Origin: Prolixibacteraceae bacterium
GTDB lineage: Bacteria > Bacteroidota > Bacteroidia > Bacteroidales > Prolixibacteraceae
Assembly (NCBI GenBank): GCA_019459485.1
Contig: JAIBEZ010000089.1
Coordinates: 21,828-85,827 of the forward strand
Length of the DNA: 64,000 nucleotides
Direction of reading: 5' to 3'
Within the stretch, counting starts at the first letter, position 1, and every line of letters starts with the position of its first letter. Below are positions 1 to 8,345 of the stretch, one piece after another. Made by a program: the position numbers and the translations under genes. The notes under the pieces were generated by a model. That model had not been told where the DNA came from. It searched no databases and saw only the letters and a program-made list of their open reading frames with translations.

Positions 1-360
1 TCTTTTAATCCGCTTTTTGAGAGTTCTCCCTTTGTTGTTTTTAAACTTTATTTCCAGAAAATTATCATTTGAAACAACATATTGCCGAACCCTGATTTTA
101 AAACGGTTACGTTTTCCATTTTGGTGGTTAATGTACATCCGGTCATCAGCAGTATCGAAATAGGTGGTGTCATAAGGAAAAATTGATTCGCCATGAATTT
201 CGAGCATCGAATAGTCATTTTTCAAAGCTTCCAGAATCTCAGGCAACTGATTGCGGTGAAGGCAAAATTTAGTGTCGGTACGATCCATCAGTTTTACCTG
301 ATCTAAATCGGCTAAGGTGACTCTTTTAAAAGATTGTAATGTATCTTGAATTAAGTTCAT
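1..360 (-). CDS. VTC domain protein, partial (C-terminus outside window)
   Basis: Only the first 120 codons are present; the gene reads leftward from an ATG complementary to 358-360 and runs off the window edge. The visible part has the hallmarks of the VTC / polyphosphate-polymerase-like triphosphate tunnel fold: DRTDTKF at residues 26-32, YFDT at 67-70, the basic strand RFKIRVRQY at 86-94 and EIKFK at 103-107. Alternating charged residues on such beta strands line a tunnel that binds triphosphate or polyphosphate in characterised relatives. Bacterial members are mostly uncharacterised and are often found with CotH or DUF4956 genes, which would lie outside this window. The family call is firm; substrate and activity are unknown. 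Confidence 0.85.
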   Translation of the reverse strand, partial: MNLIQDTLQSFKRVTLADLDQVKLMDRTDTKFCLHRNQLPEILEALKNDYSMLEIHGESIFPYDTTYFDTADDRMYINHQNGKRNRFKIRVRQYVVSNDNFLEIKFKNNKGRTLKKRIKR

Positions 361-581
361 TGGTCTGTAAAATAGGTTGTGCGAAGCTAATCTTTTTTAA
401 GTTGTTTGTAATAAATACGTAACAAGAATGTAATATTTCTGTCATTTCCAGATAAAAAATGATCCGTCATATCCTTTTGATTATGAAAATGTCACCAATT
501 TTTCGACCCATAAAAGTATCGAAGAATACAGTATTTTATGTGTCGTGAATGATTTTTTTTAGGTTGTGTAAAACAAATTAC

Positions 582-589
582 TATATTTG
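582..589 (+). promoter_or_regulatory. Bacteroidota -7 promoter box for tRNA-Trp
   Basis: TATATTTG matches the Bacteroidota primary sigma -7 consensus TAnnTTTG exactly and ends 17 nt before the mature tRNA. A TTG at 564-566 may serve as the upstream element. Confidence 0.65.
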
Positions 590-606
590 CCATCGCAAAA
601 AAGGAT

Positions 607-679
607 ACGGGTGTAGCTCAGTTGGTAGAGCACTGGTCTCCAAAACCAGGTGTCGGGCGTTCGAGTCGCTCCTCCCGTG
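607..679 (+). tRNA. trnW: tRNA-Trp (anticodon CCA)
   Basis: A full cloverleaf can be folded. The anticodon stem is 633-637 with 645-649, and the loop 638-644 carries CCA at 640-642. The T stem is 655-659 with 667-671 around a TTCGAGT loop. The acceptor stem 607-613 pairs with 672-678, with one U-U mismatch at the sixth pair (612/673). The discriminator is G679, as usual for bacterial tRNA-Trp; the CCA tail is not encoded. A dedicated promoter box lies upstream and a terminator starts 2 nt after the mature end, so it is a single-gene transcript. Confidence 0.97.
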
Positions 680-680
680 C

Positions 681-711
681 AAAAGCTGCTCTTTCGGGCA
701 GCTTTTTTGTT
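681..711 (+). terminator. Rho-independent terminator of tRNA-Trp
   Basis: The 9-bp stem AAAAGCTGC (681-689) pairs with GCAGCTTTT (698-706) around an 8-nt loop, and the 3' arm runs into a T tract. Confidence 0.85.
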
Positions 712-756
712 TTAAGGAAAGTCTTTGGTAACTTCAACGCAAATTCAAACTGAGTT

Positions 757-1485
757 ATGACTGTCGATCTTTTTGTACCTTGTTTTATCGATCAGATTTA
801 TCCTGATACGGCTTTTAATACTGTAAAATTACTGCGGAGGGCCGGTCTGGAAGTGAATTACAATCCGGAGCAAACCTGTTGTGGTCAACCTGCTTTCAAC
901 AGCGGTTACTGGGATGAAACGAAAACGCTGGCAAAGAAATTTATACGCGATTTTCCGAACGAAAGACATATCGTCAGTCCGTCAGCTTCCTGCACCGGTT
1001 TTATCAAAAATTATTATCCTGATTTGTTTAAAAATGGTCAGGCAGGTTTTGATGATTACCAACGACTGAACCGAAATATTTTTGAGCTGACTGATTATTT
1101 GGTCAATCATTTGCATTTTACCGATTTTGGAGCTGAGTTTCCGCACAAAGTTTGCTACCACGATGCCTGCACTGCTTTGCGGGAATATGGAATTCGTGAG
1201 GAGCCGCGACTTTTGCTATCGAAAGTAAAAGGTCTCGAACTGGTTGAAATGGAAGATACCGAAACCTGCTGCGGCTTTGGAGGAACTTTCGCTGCAAAAT
1301 TCACTGCAATATCTACAGCCATGACCGAGCAGAAAGTAGAAAATGCATTGAAAACCGGAGCGGAATACATCATTTCCACCGAATCATCGTGCATTATGAA
1401 CCTGGAAGGATACATTCTGAAAAATAATTTGCCCATTAAACCGATCCATATTGCCGATATATTGGCATCGGGATGGGAAGGATAA
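757..1485 (+). CDS. lutA: LutA/YkgE-like (Fe-S) oxidoreductase subunit
   Basis: A 242-aa protein, the usual length of LutA. It has two cysteine-rich CCG domains: CCGQPAF at residues 41-47, CYHDAC at 133-138 and CCGFGG at 171-176. In the family these motifs bind iron-sulfur clusters, and LutA works with LutB and LutC in L-lactate oxidation to pyruvate. Neither lutB nor lutC is next to it: the flanking genes are tRNA-Trp upstream and an S1-domain protein downstream. Either the partners are elsewhere in the genome or this is a stand-alone relative. The spacer after it (1486-1619) holds inverted and direct spacer repeats. The family is clear from the motifs; a specific role in lactate use is inference. 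Confidence 0.88.
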   Translation: MTVDLFVPCFIDQIYPDTAFNTVKLLRRAGLEVNYNPEQTCCGQPAFNSGYWDETKTLAKKFIRDFPNERHIVSPSASCTGFIKNYYPDLFKNGQAGFDDYQRLNRNIFELTDYLVNHLHFTDFGAEFPHKVCYHDACTALREYGIREEPRLLLSKVKGLELVEMEDTETCCGFGGTFAAKFTAISTAMTEQKVENALKTGAEYIISTESSCIMNLEGYILKNNLPIKPIHIADILASGWEG

Positions 1486-1501
1486 ATGATTGAAGATTAT
1501 G

Positions 1502-1580
1502 GATTAACGATTGAAGATTAACGAAGGAGAAGTGAACTGCGGTTTTTAATTCGTTAATCAAAAATCCGTAATCGTTAATC
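1502..1580. repeat. Inverted spacer repeat, two copies on each arm
   Basis: GATTAACGA occurs at 1502-1510 and 1516-1524, and its complement TCGTTAATC at 1551-1559 and 1572-1580. The arms can pair in several registers over a 26-nt loop. No poly-T follows, so it is not a standard terminator. Confidence 0.7.
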
Positions 1581-1619
1581 AAAACTTGGAACTTTGAACT
1601 TGAAACTTGAAACTGTGCT

Positions 1620-2459
1620 ATGACTGAAATAGGAAAAATAAATCACCTGTACGTGGTGAAAGAAGTGGATTTTGGTATTTATCTCGATGGTGGCGATTTG
1701 GGCGAAATTCTGATGCCGAAACGCTATGTTCCGGAAGGAACGCAACCTGAAGATACGATCGATGCGTTTATTTATCTCGATTCGGAAGACCGTTTGGTAG
1801 CAACGACCGAAAAGCCACTGGCAATGGTCGAAGAATTCGCTTTGCTCGAAGTGGTTGCGGTAACTCCCGTCGGAGCTTTCCTGAACTGGGGATTACCGAA
1901 AGATTTGTTTGTTCCGTTCCGAGAGCAGCGCCAACCAATGGAAGAAGGTAAAAAGTATCTGGTTTATGTTTATGTGGACACCAATACCAAACGCATCGCT
2001 GCATCCTCAAAAATTGAAAATTATCTGGACAATATTCCTGTCGATTATGATGTTGATGAGGAAGTTGACCTGATTATTGTGAATGAAACCGATTTGGGCT
2101 ACAATGCGATTATTGACAATTGCCACCTTGGAATCATCTATAAAAATGAGGTTTTCCAGCCACTCAATCCGGGAGACAAAATTCAGGGATACATCAAGAA
2201 AATCAGGACTGACGGCAAAATTGACCTTCGTCTGGAAAAAATCGGCTACGAAAAAATCAGTTCTTTTGTTGACCGCATCATCGCTGAACTTCAGAAAAAC
2301 AAAGGCTTTTTACCACTGACGGATAAAAGTTCTCCGGAAGAGATCTACAAGGCATTTAGAATCAGCAAAAAGAATTTTAAGGCAGCCATTGGCGCTCTTT
2401 ATAAAAAGAGGTTTATCGCGCTTGAGGACAACGGCATCCGGCTGTTGGGACCAGAATAA
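1620..2459 (+). CDS. cvfB: CvfB/YitL family S1-like RNA-binding protein
   Basis: A 279-aa protein, matching CvfB (conserved virulence factor B) in length. It opens with a degenerate S1 strand set (GKINHLYVVKEVDFGIYLDG, residues 5-24), followed by two further OB/S1-like units (about 70-140, with VVAVTPVGAFLNWG, and about 145-220, ending KIRTDGKIDLRLEKIGYEK) and a C-terminal winged-helix segment (about 225-275, EEIYKAFRISKKNFKAAIG). In Gram-positive bacteria the family binds RNA and affects virulence gene expression; in Bacteroidota its targets are unknown. It is a cytoplasmic protein without signal peptide. The gene sits between lutA and topB on the same strand, but each gap exceeds 100 bp and is filled with spacer repeats, so an operon is not evident. 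Confidence 0.88.
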   Translation: MTEIGKINHLYVVKEVDFGIYLDGGDLGEILMPKRYVPEGTQPEDTIDAFIYLDSEDRLVATTEKPLAMVEEFALLEVVAVTPVGAFLNWGLPKDLFVPFREQRQPMEEGKKYLVYVYVDTNTKRIAASSKIENYLDNIPVDYDVDEEVDLIIVNETDLGYNAIIDNCHLGIIYKNEVFQPLNPGDKIQGYIKKIRTDGKIDLRLEKIGYEKISSFVDRIIAELQKNKGFLPLTDKSSPEEIYKAFRISKKNFKAAIGALYKKRFIALEDNGIRLLGPE

Positions 2460-2572
2460 ATATCTAAAACAAAAAACAAAAAACAAAACATCCAACATCC
2501 AATAATCAATAACCAATATCCAAATTCAAGGCAAACTTGAAACCTGGAACTTGAAACTTGGAACTACTCCGC
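2460..2572. repeat. Low-complexity spacer with AACTTGAAAC-type repeats
   Basis: The gap begins with AAACAAAA units and ends with near-tandem copies of an ACTTGAAAC/ACTTGGAAC word (about 2534-2565). The same word fills the spacers at 1584-1615, 17268-17290, 37198-37228 and, as complement, 37920-37955. No gene is seen here. Confidence 0.7.
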
Positions 2573-4927
2573 ATGAAAGTTTGCATTGCTGAAAAACCCA
2601 GCGTCGCCAAAGAACTGGCGCAGATAATTGGCGCCAATGGCCGTAGGGACGGCTATTTCGAAGGAAACGGATACCAGGTGACCTGGACATTCGGGCATTT
2701 GTGTACCCTTAAAGAACCCAACGACTATACCAATCTCTGGAAATCATGGAGTTTGCACCATCTGCCCATGATTCCCGCTAAATTCGGTATCAAAGTCATC
2801 GAAAACGACGGCGTAAAAAAGCAATTCTCGATTATCGAAAAGCTAATGTCAACCGCCGAAGAGGTGATAAACTGCGGTGATGCGGGCCAGGAAGGGGAAC
2901 TGATTCAGCGTTGGGTGATGTCGAAAGCAAAATGCACCGCTCCGGTTAAACGGTTGTGGATTTCGTCGCTGACAGAAGAAGCCATCCGCGAAGGTTTTCA
3001 GAAGCTTCAGCCTGGCGAAAAGTTTGACAATCTGTATGCCGCCGGAAGTGCACGCGCCATTGGCGACTGGCTGCTCGGAATGAACGCCACCCGTTTATAT
3101 ACCCTGAAATATGGCCAGAACAAACAGGTACTTTCGATTGGTCGGGTTCAAACTCCGACACTTGCCTTGATCGTGAACCGCCAGAAAGAAATCGACGCAT
3201 TTAAGCCCGAACCGTATTTCGAAATCAAAACCATTTACCGCGAAACTACATTTTCTGCTGCTTCCGGAAGATTTCAAAACCGTGAGGATGCCGCGCAGGT
3301 ATTGGAAGAAATTAGCCATTTCGATCTGGAAATCGGCAAAATCGAAACCAAAAACAGCATCGAGCAACCGTTGCGCCTGTTCGACCTTACTTCGCTTCAG
3401 GTGGATTGCAACCGGAAATACGGAATGAGTGCTGAAGAGACGCTGCGAACAATTCAATCGCTCTACGAAAAAAAGCTGACTACTTATCCGCGTGTGGATA
3501 CCACTTACCTTTCCGAAGATATTTACCCAAAAGTTCCCGGCATCCTAAAACAGTTGAAAGGCTACGAAACATTGACTGCTCCGCTGCTTGACGGAAAACC
3601 GATCCGCAAAACGAACAAGGTTTTCGATGATAAAAAGATTACCGATCACCATGCCATTATTCCAACAGGGCAAACACGACTTGACCTGAACAAAGAGGAA
3701 AAGCAGGTGTTCGACATGGTTACAAAACGGTTTATTTCGGTATTTTATCCTGACTGTAAAGTCTCCAATACCACCGTTGAAGCCAAAGTTGGTCTGCACG
3801 ATTTTAAAGCTACCGGAAAACAGATTTTAGTGCCCGGATGGCGAACTGTTTATATGAACGAGAAAAATCCGGTTCAGAGCGATGAAAACATACTGCCGAT
3901 TTTTGCGACCGGAGAACATGGGCCTCACGAACCGGGACTGCTCGAAAAATACACGCAACCTCCTAAATATCTGACCGAAGCAACTTTACTCCGTGCCATG
4001 GAAACAGCCGGAAAAAGTGTTGACGACGAAGAATTGCGCGAACTGATGAAAGAAAACGGCATTGGCCGCCCATCCACCCGCGCCAACATCATCGAAACAC
4101 TTTTCAGGAGAAAATACGTGAAAAAGGAAGGCAAGCGGTTGGTTGCCACCCAAACCGGAATCGATCTGATTGACAGCATTGAAAATGAATTGCTGAAATC
4201 GGCTGAACTGACCGGTCAGTGGGAGAAAAAGTTGAGGCTGATTGAATCGGGGAAATACGACGTGGCCAGTTTTATGGACGAAATGAAACAAATGGTTGCA
4301 GAAGTGGTCGATCAGGTGAAACGATCGCCACGAAAGGTGTTTGCGCTTGCTCCTGAAGAACCGGCAATTCCTGAGAAGAAGGGAAAAGCTGCGCCTGCCG
4401 AACCACAGGAAACGACTTGTCCGGCCTGCAAAAAGGGAACACTCAAAAAAGGTAAAAATGCCTGGGGCTGTTCGGCCTGGAAAGACGGATGCCGCTTTAT
4501 TATTCCGTTCGAATTTATGGGAAAGAAACTGACCGACGCTCAGATTAAAAGGTTGGCTGAAAAGGGGAAAACCACGCTGATCAAAGGTTTCAAACAGGAC
4601 GATGATTTGTTGGATGGCTTTCTGGAAATAGGCTCCGACTTCAAAATCGCTTTTTCAGAAGCGGAGCCCGAAAAGTTAGTTTGCCCATCGTGCAAGATTG
4701 GCGAAATCGTGAAAGGAAATACAGCCTGGGGATGCAGCAATTTCAGAGGTGGATGCAAACTTCGCATCCCGTTTGAAATTCAGGATAAAAAACTGAGCGA
4801 AAGCCATGTCAGTCAACTGGTTTTAAAAGGTCAAACACGGCCATTTACCAGCACCGATGGAACCAACAAAATTTCCGGAATATTCAGGTTTGATGCCAAC
4901 TATCAGGTTCAATTTCAGGAAAAATAG
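2573..4927 (+). CDS. topB: DNA topoisomerase III (type IA)
   Basis: Type IA topoisomerase that passes single strands and resolves replication or recombination intermediates. The start is the ATG at 2573; a TTG 15 nt upstream is possible, but MKVCIAEKPSVAKEL is the usual family N-terminus. That gives 784 aa. The TOPRIM domain shows EKPS at residues 7-10 and the acidic DAGQEGEL at about 103-110. The catalytic tyrosine is Y305 in TTYPRVDT. The C-terminus (about 620-784) carries two tandem four-Cys zinc-ribbon-like repeats (CPACKKG...CSAWKDGC and CPSCKIG...CSNFRGGC), each followed by a KLT/KLS-containing helical segment, as in many Bacteroidota TopB proteins. No operon partner is visible. Confidence 0.96.
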   Translation: MKVCIAEKPSVAKELAQIIGANGRRDGYFEGNGYQVTWTFGHLCTLKEPNDYTNLWKSWSLHHLPMIPAKFGIKVIENDGVKKQFSIIEKLMSTAEEVINCGDAGQEGELIQRWVMSKAKCTAPVKRLWISSLTEEAIREGFQKLQPGEKFDNLYAAGSARAIGDWLLGMNATRLYTLKYGQNKQVLSIGRVQTPTLALIVNRQKEIDAFKPEPYFEIKTIYRETTFSAASGRFQNREDAAQVLEEISHFDLEIGKIETKNSIEQPLRLFDLTSLQVDCNRKYGMSAEETLRTIQSLYEKKLTTYPRVDTTYLSEDIYPKVPGILKQLKGYETLTAPLLDGKPIRKTNKVFDDKKITDHHAIIPTGQTRLDLNKEEKQVFDMVTKRFISVFYPDCKVSNTTVEAKVGLHDFKATGKQILVPGWRTVYMNEKNPVQSDENILPIFATGEHGPHEPGLLEKYTQPPKYLTEATLLRAMETAGKSVDDEELRELMKENGIGRPSTRANIIETLFRRKYVKKEGKRLVATQTGIDLIDSIENELLKSAELTGQWEKKLRLIESGKYDVASFMDEMKQMVAEVVDQVKRSPRKVFALAPEEPAIPEKKGKAAPAEPQETTCPACKKGTLKKGKNAWGCSAWKDGCRFIIPFEFMGKKLTDAQIKRLAEKGKTTLIKGFKQDDDLLDGFLEIGSDFKIAFSEAEPEKLVCPSCKIGEIVKGNTAWGCSNFRGGCKLRIPFEIQDKKLSESHVSQLVLKGQTRPFTSTDGTNKISGIFRFDANYQVQFQEK

Positions 4928-5028
4928 AGGAATCAGTCCAATTCCAAATTTTAGATTTTTATACCAAAGTCAAAACCTTGCTTTGCACGGATGTGTTTCT
5001 AATATTTGTACGTATAAATTAATTTCCT

Positions 5029-5283
5029 ATGGATACAAAACTGACATTGAAGCTTGACAAGGATGTAATTGAAAAAGCCAAAGAATATGCTTCATCCCAA
5101 AAGAAAAGTTTGTCTGAAATAATTGAAATTTTTCTGAAATCCTTGGTTAGTCAGGAGAATGAGAATAATGAAGATGAAATTCAAATTTCTCCTTTTGTAA
5201 AAAGCATGTCCTCAGGGGTTAATATTCCAGCTGATTTGAATTACAAGAAGGAATATACAAACCACATAATTCTAAAATACTGA
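5029..5283 (+). CDS. Ribbon-helix-helix antitoxin (DUF6364-like), orphaned
   Basis: An 84-aa protein with a basic N-terminal beta strand (TKLTLKLDKDVIEKAKEYA) and a helix containing SLSEIIEIFLKSL, typical of ribbon-helix-helix antitoxins. The C-terminal segment (SPFVKSMSSGVNIPADLNYKK) is the usual toxin-binding tail of the Bacteroidota family that pairs with PIN-domain toxins. The partner has not survived: the last codons overlap a frame encoding only the end of a PIN toxin (next entry). A near-consensus -7 box (AATATTTG, 4999-5006) precedes it. It may still autoregulate or neutralise a related toxin elsewhere. The family assignment comes from pattern and recall. Confidence 0.8.
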   Translation: MDTKLTLKLDKDVIEKAKEYASSQKKSLSEIIEIFLKSLVSQENENNEDEIQISPFVKSMSSGVNIPADLNYKKEYTNHIILKY

Positions 5284-5372
5284 TCACCAGAAATGTCAAA
5301 GATTTCAGAGAATCGCTGATACCAGTCATGACACCAGATGAATATCTCACGAGTATCAAAAGTGCCAGGTAA
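5265..5372 (+). pseudogene. C-terminal remnant of a PIN-domain (VapC-like) toxin
   Basis: In the frame offset from the antitoxin, 5268-5372 reads ...ILITRNVKDFRESLIPVMTP...LTSIKSAR and ends at TAA 5370-5372. The string (I/V)(L/V)TRNxKDF...IPVxTPxEYL is the characteristic end of Bacteroidota PIN toxins. There is no start codon and no N-terminal catalytic Asp; an intact toxin would be about 130-140 codons, so roughly 100 codons are missing. The remnant frame abuts and slightly overlaps the antitoxin end, which points to an internal deletion that fused antitoxin tail to toxin tail. Nothing suggests it is translated. Confidence 0.8.
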
Positions 5373-5394
5373 ATCAGTAATAAGTTGTTACGGT

Positions 5395-5430
5395 CAGAAA
5401 ATTACCATATAACTTCTTGCTAATTTTCTG
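5395..5430. repeat. Inverted repeat, 10-bp perfect stem
   Basis: CAGAAAATTA (5395-5404) and TAATTTTCTG (5421-5430) pair perfectly around a 16-nt loop. A smaller ATCCC/GGGAT hairpin follows at 5436-5453. Both lie just upstream of the promoter box at 5475, so an operator or leader role is possible but unproven. Confidence 0.6.
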
Positions 5431-5474
5431 CAGATATCCCCATAATTAGGGATTCCTAACCTCCAAAATCAGAT

Positions 5475-5482
5475 TAACTTTG
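5475..5482 (+). promoter_or_regulatory. Bacteroidota -7 box at the start of the His-rich/TonB unit
   Basis: TAACTTTG matches TAnnTTTG and ends only 4 nt before the ATG at 5487. Transcription would start at or next to the start codon, so the message may be leaderless. Confidence 0.6.
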
Positions 5483-5486
5483 CGCC

Positions 5487-5861
5487 ATGATGAAGTTGAA
5501 TATTCAACATACCGCTAAAAGAGCTATCGCTTATCTGATCCTTGGACTGATGGGATTGCTCATCATTAACAAGGCTGTCTTTCTGCACAGTCATGTTTTG
5601 GCCGACGGAACTGTTATCAGTCATGCGCATCCATACCAGTCAACTGACGATTCGAAGCCTTTTCAGTCGCATCATCATACCAAAGCAGCTTTTTTTCTTT
5701 TCAACAATATTGAGTTGTTTTTTTATTCATTTCCATTCGGGCTGATATTTTTTATCCCTGATTTAAGAACAAAAGTATTTATTTCAGGCTTTACCCAAAT
5801 TGCTCCTGAATACTTTTCAAGTACCCGAAATCGTGCTCCACCGGTAATTCTTTTCAAATAG
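5487..5861 (+). CDS. Histidine-rich small membrane protein, function unknown
   Basis: A 124-aa protein with one hydrophobic segment near the N-terminus (about residues 15-32, AYLILGLMGLLIINKAVFLH), a His-rich stretch (HSH, HAHP, HHHTK, about 33-66) and a second hydrophobic segment (about 67-90). The layout suggests an envelope protein that exposes a metal-coordinating loop. It directly precedes a TonB-dependent receptor on the same strand (112 bp gap to that start), so the two probably share a transcript and a substrate, plausibly a transition metal. This is inference from histidines and context; no characterised family is recognised. Start: ATG 5487 or the adjacent ATG 5490. Confidence 0.75.
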   Translation: MMKLNIQHTAKRAIAYLILGLMGLLIINKAVFLHSHVLADGTVISHAHPYQSTDDSKPFQSHHHTKAAFFLFNNIELFFYSFPFGLIFFIPDLRTKVFISGFTQIAPEYFSSTRNRAPPVILFK

Positions 5862-5972
5862 CATTTTCTGAAGTACAGTTCAAAAACCCAAAAAAAAATC
5901 AGTTGGCAGGGAGTTCAGCATTCATTTTAAATGATAGAATGCAACTACTATGTCAATACATCAACTAACAAC

Positions 5973-8345
5973 ATGAACAAAATAATCGTCATGCTGGCAG
6001 GACTAATTCTGTCAGTTACTGCCATCAGTTTTGCCCAAAAACCAAAAACCGACGCCAATATTGTTGGCCATGTTACCAACAATGGCGCTCATTTACCTTA
6101 TGCCAATATCAGCCTGAAAGGCACAACCATCGGAACTTTAACCGATGAATCCGGGCACTTTCAATTGGTGAATTGTCCTCCGGGAACTTATTTTCTGGTA
6201 GCGAATAGTCTGGGTTATAAAACCCAGGAAAAACATGTAATTGTTGAATTTGGCAAAACGGTCGAAGTGAAATTCAGCCTCGAAGAAGATGCTTTTAATA
6301 TTTCGGAGGTAATTGTTTCATCGAACCGGAGTGAGCAAAAAAGAACAGATGCTCCGATGATTGTCAACACCATTTCTCTCAAGCTTTTCAATACTACACA
6401 ATCGGCCACATTGGGCGACGGGCTTAACTTTTGCCCCGGTCTGCGGCTCGAAAACAATTGCCAGAACTGCGGTTTCACACAGGTGCGGATGAATGGAATG
6501 GAAGGCCCGTATTCACAAATTCTGATCAACAGCCGTCCCATTTTTAGCGGACTGGCAGGAGTTTACGGACTGGAACTGATTCCGTCGAACATGATTGAAC
6601 GTGTGGAAGTGGTTCGGGGTGGTGGTTCTGCACTTTTCGGCGGAAATGCAATTGCCGGAACCATCAATATTATCCTGAAAGATCCGATAAATAATTCGTA
6701 CGAAATTGGCGCCAATACCGGATTAACTGGTGTTGGTCTAAACAATTCAGGAGGTTCGGCAGCCGATTATTCAGTCAATTTTAATACTTCAATTGTTTCT
6801 GATGATCGCAAAACCGGAGTGGCTGTTTACGGTTTTTCGCGCGAACGTAAAATGTTTGATGCCAACAATGATGGCTTTTCTGAAATTTCGCCCATGAAAA
6901 ACCTCACCATTGGAACCCGTTTTTTCCATCGGTTCGGGCATCGCAGCAGAGCGACAGTCGATTTTTTTAATATTAAAGAAGAACGCGATGGTGGCAACAA
7001 ACACGATTATCCGCTCCACGAGCGCGATGTGGCCGAAGCTGTTGAACACGACATTAAAACGGTGGCTTTCACTTACGATCAGTTTTTCCGCGAATACGAT
7101 ATGCTTTCTGTTTTTGCTTCAGGCCAATTCCTGAACCGTGATTCGTATTACGGCGCCAACTATTCGCTGAGCGATTACGGAAATTCAAAAGACAAAACCT
7201 ACAACATGGGAGTGCAGTACAAAGCAATGTTCGGAAACTCAAGCCTTATTGGCGGAATTGAAAATACAGGCGGCTTTCTAACCGACAAAAAAATGGGTTA
7301 TCCTGATTATGAAAATGCTGTAATTGTTGATGGCAAAATCGAAACAATCCCACATACAGAAAACACGCTTGTTGCTGATCAGTCAACAGTTACAACCGGA
7401 ATGTTCGCGCAGTACGAACTTAAATTCAACAAAACAAAACTGACTGCCGGAGGGCGGTTTGATATGTATAAAATTGAAGATTATGCGAAGAGCTCAAATA
7501 AAAAAACAGGCAATGTGTTTAGCCCACGTATTAGTTTGATGCAGGAACTGACAAGATCGCTTCAGGCAAGGGCGAGTTATTCGCAGGGATACAGGGCGCC
7601 GCAGATTTTCGATGAAGATTTGCACATCGAGACATCCGGTTCGCGTCAGGTAATTAATGTAAACGATCCGAACCTGAAACAGGAAACAAGTCACAGCGTG
7701 ATGGGTTCGCTCGATTTTAACCAGCTGATTGGCAATGTATATACTTCTTTTTTGCTTGAAGGTTTTTACACCCGTCTCGACCATCCGTTTGTGAATGAAA
7801 TTGGTACTCCCGATGAAAACGGAACTGTGCTTTATACCCGCAGAAATGCTGAAGACGGAGCGGCTGTTCAGGGTATCAACATTGAACTGAAGTTAAAGCC
7901 TTTTGTAGATTTCTCCCTGACTTCAGGATTCACCATCCAAACTTCGAGATACGACAATCCGCAGGAATTTAACGAACGCCGCTTCTTCAGGACTCCTGAT
8001 AATTACGGATTCTTTGCTCTGGACTGGGACTTCCTGAAGAATTTCTGTTTGTCGGCAACCGGAAACTATACAGGTAGAATGCTGGTTCCGTATTTCGGAC
8101 CTTTAGCTGATCCTGAATTAGGCCAACTGCACCGAACCAATTCGTTTTTCGATTGGGGAACAAAGCTTAGTTATACAGTGAAATTAAATGGAGCCAAACT
8201 TCAGTTCCTTGGCGGTATTAAGAATGTTTTCAATGCGTATCAGTCTGATTTCGACAGTGGCGCCGATCGCGACCCGGCCTACATGTATGGCCCGACACAG
8301 CCCAGAACGATTTATTTCGGGATAAAAATTGGGAATATGTTGTAA
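5973..8345 (+). CDS. TonB-dependent outer-membrane receptor
   Basis: The start is taken as ATG 5973, giving a clean signal peptide (MNKIIVMLAGLILSVTAISF, cleaved near AQK); an in-frame ATG 42 nt upstream would add an unlikely leader. The 790-aa protein has a carboxypeptidase-regulatory-like domain (about 25-110, VGHVTNNGAHLPYANISLKG), a plug domain (about 115-235, with VRMNGMEGPYSQILINSRP and IERVEVVRGGGSALFG) and a 22-strand barrel ending in aromatic IYFGIKIGNML. The plug contains a CxxC pair (NNCQNCGF), unusual for siderophore receptors and suggestive of soft-metal binding. With the His-rich protein upstream, import of copper, zinc or a metal complex is plausible but unproven. Its stop codon abuts the convergent fucosidase gene with no gap. 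Confidence 0.93.
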   Translation: MNKIIVMLAGLILSVTAISFAQKPKTDANIVGHVTNNGAHLPYANISLKGTTIGTLTDESGHFQLVNCPPGTYFLVANSLGYKTQEKHVIVEFGKTVEVKFSLEEDAFNISEVIVSSNRSEQKRTDAPMIVNTISLKLFNTTQSATLGDGLNFCPGLRLENNCQNCGFTQVRMNGMEGPYSQILINSRPIFSGLAGVYGLELIPSNMIERVEVVRGGGSALFGGNAIAGTINIILKDPINNSYEIGANTGLTGVGLNNSGGSAADYSVNFNTSIVSDDRKTGVAVYGFSRERKMFDANNDGFSEISPMKNLTIGTRFFHRFGHRSRATVDFFNIKEERDGGNKHDYPLHERDVAEAVEHDIKTVAFTYDQFFREYDMLSVFASGQFLNRDSYYGANYSLSDYGNSKDKTYNMGVQYKAMFGNSSLIGGIENTGGFLTDKKMGYPDYENAVIVDGKIETIPHTENTLVADQSTVTTGMFAQYELKFNKTKLTAGGRFDMYKIEDYAKSSNKKTGNVFSPRISLMQELTRSLQARASYSQGYRAPQIFDEDLHIETSGSRQVINVNDPNLKQETSHSVMGSLDFNQLIGNVYTSFLLEGFYTRLDHPFVNEIGTPDENGTVLYTRRNAEDGAAVQGINIELKLKPFVDFSLTSGFTIQTSRYDNPQEFNERRFFRTPDNYGFFALDWDFLKNFCLSATGNYTGRMLVPYFGPLADPELGQLHRTNSFFDWGTKLSYTVKLNGAKLQFLGGIKNVFNAYQSDFDSGADRDPAYMYGPTQPRTIYFGIKIGNML

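Noticed and set aside
549..731. 60-codon frame spanning the tRNA
   Set aside because: It reads straight through the tRNA-Trp gene and its terminator; the frame is a by-product of the RNA gene.
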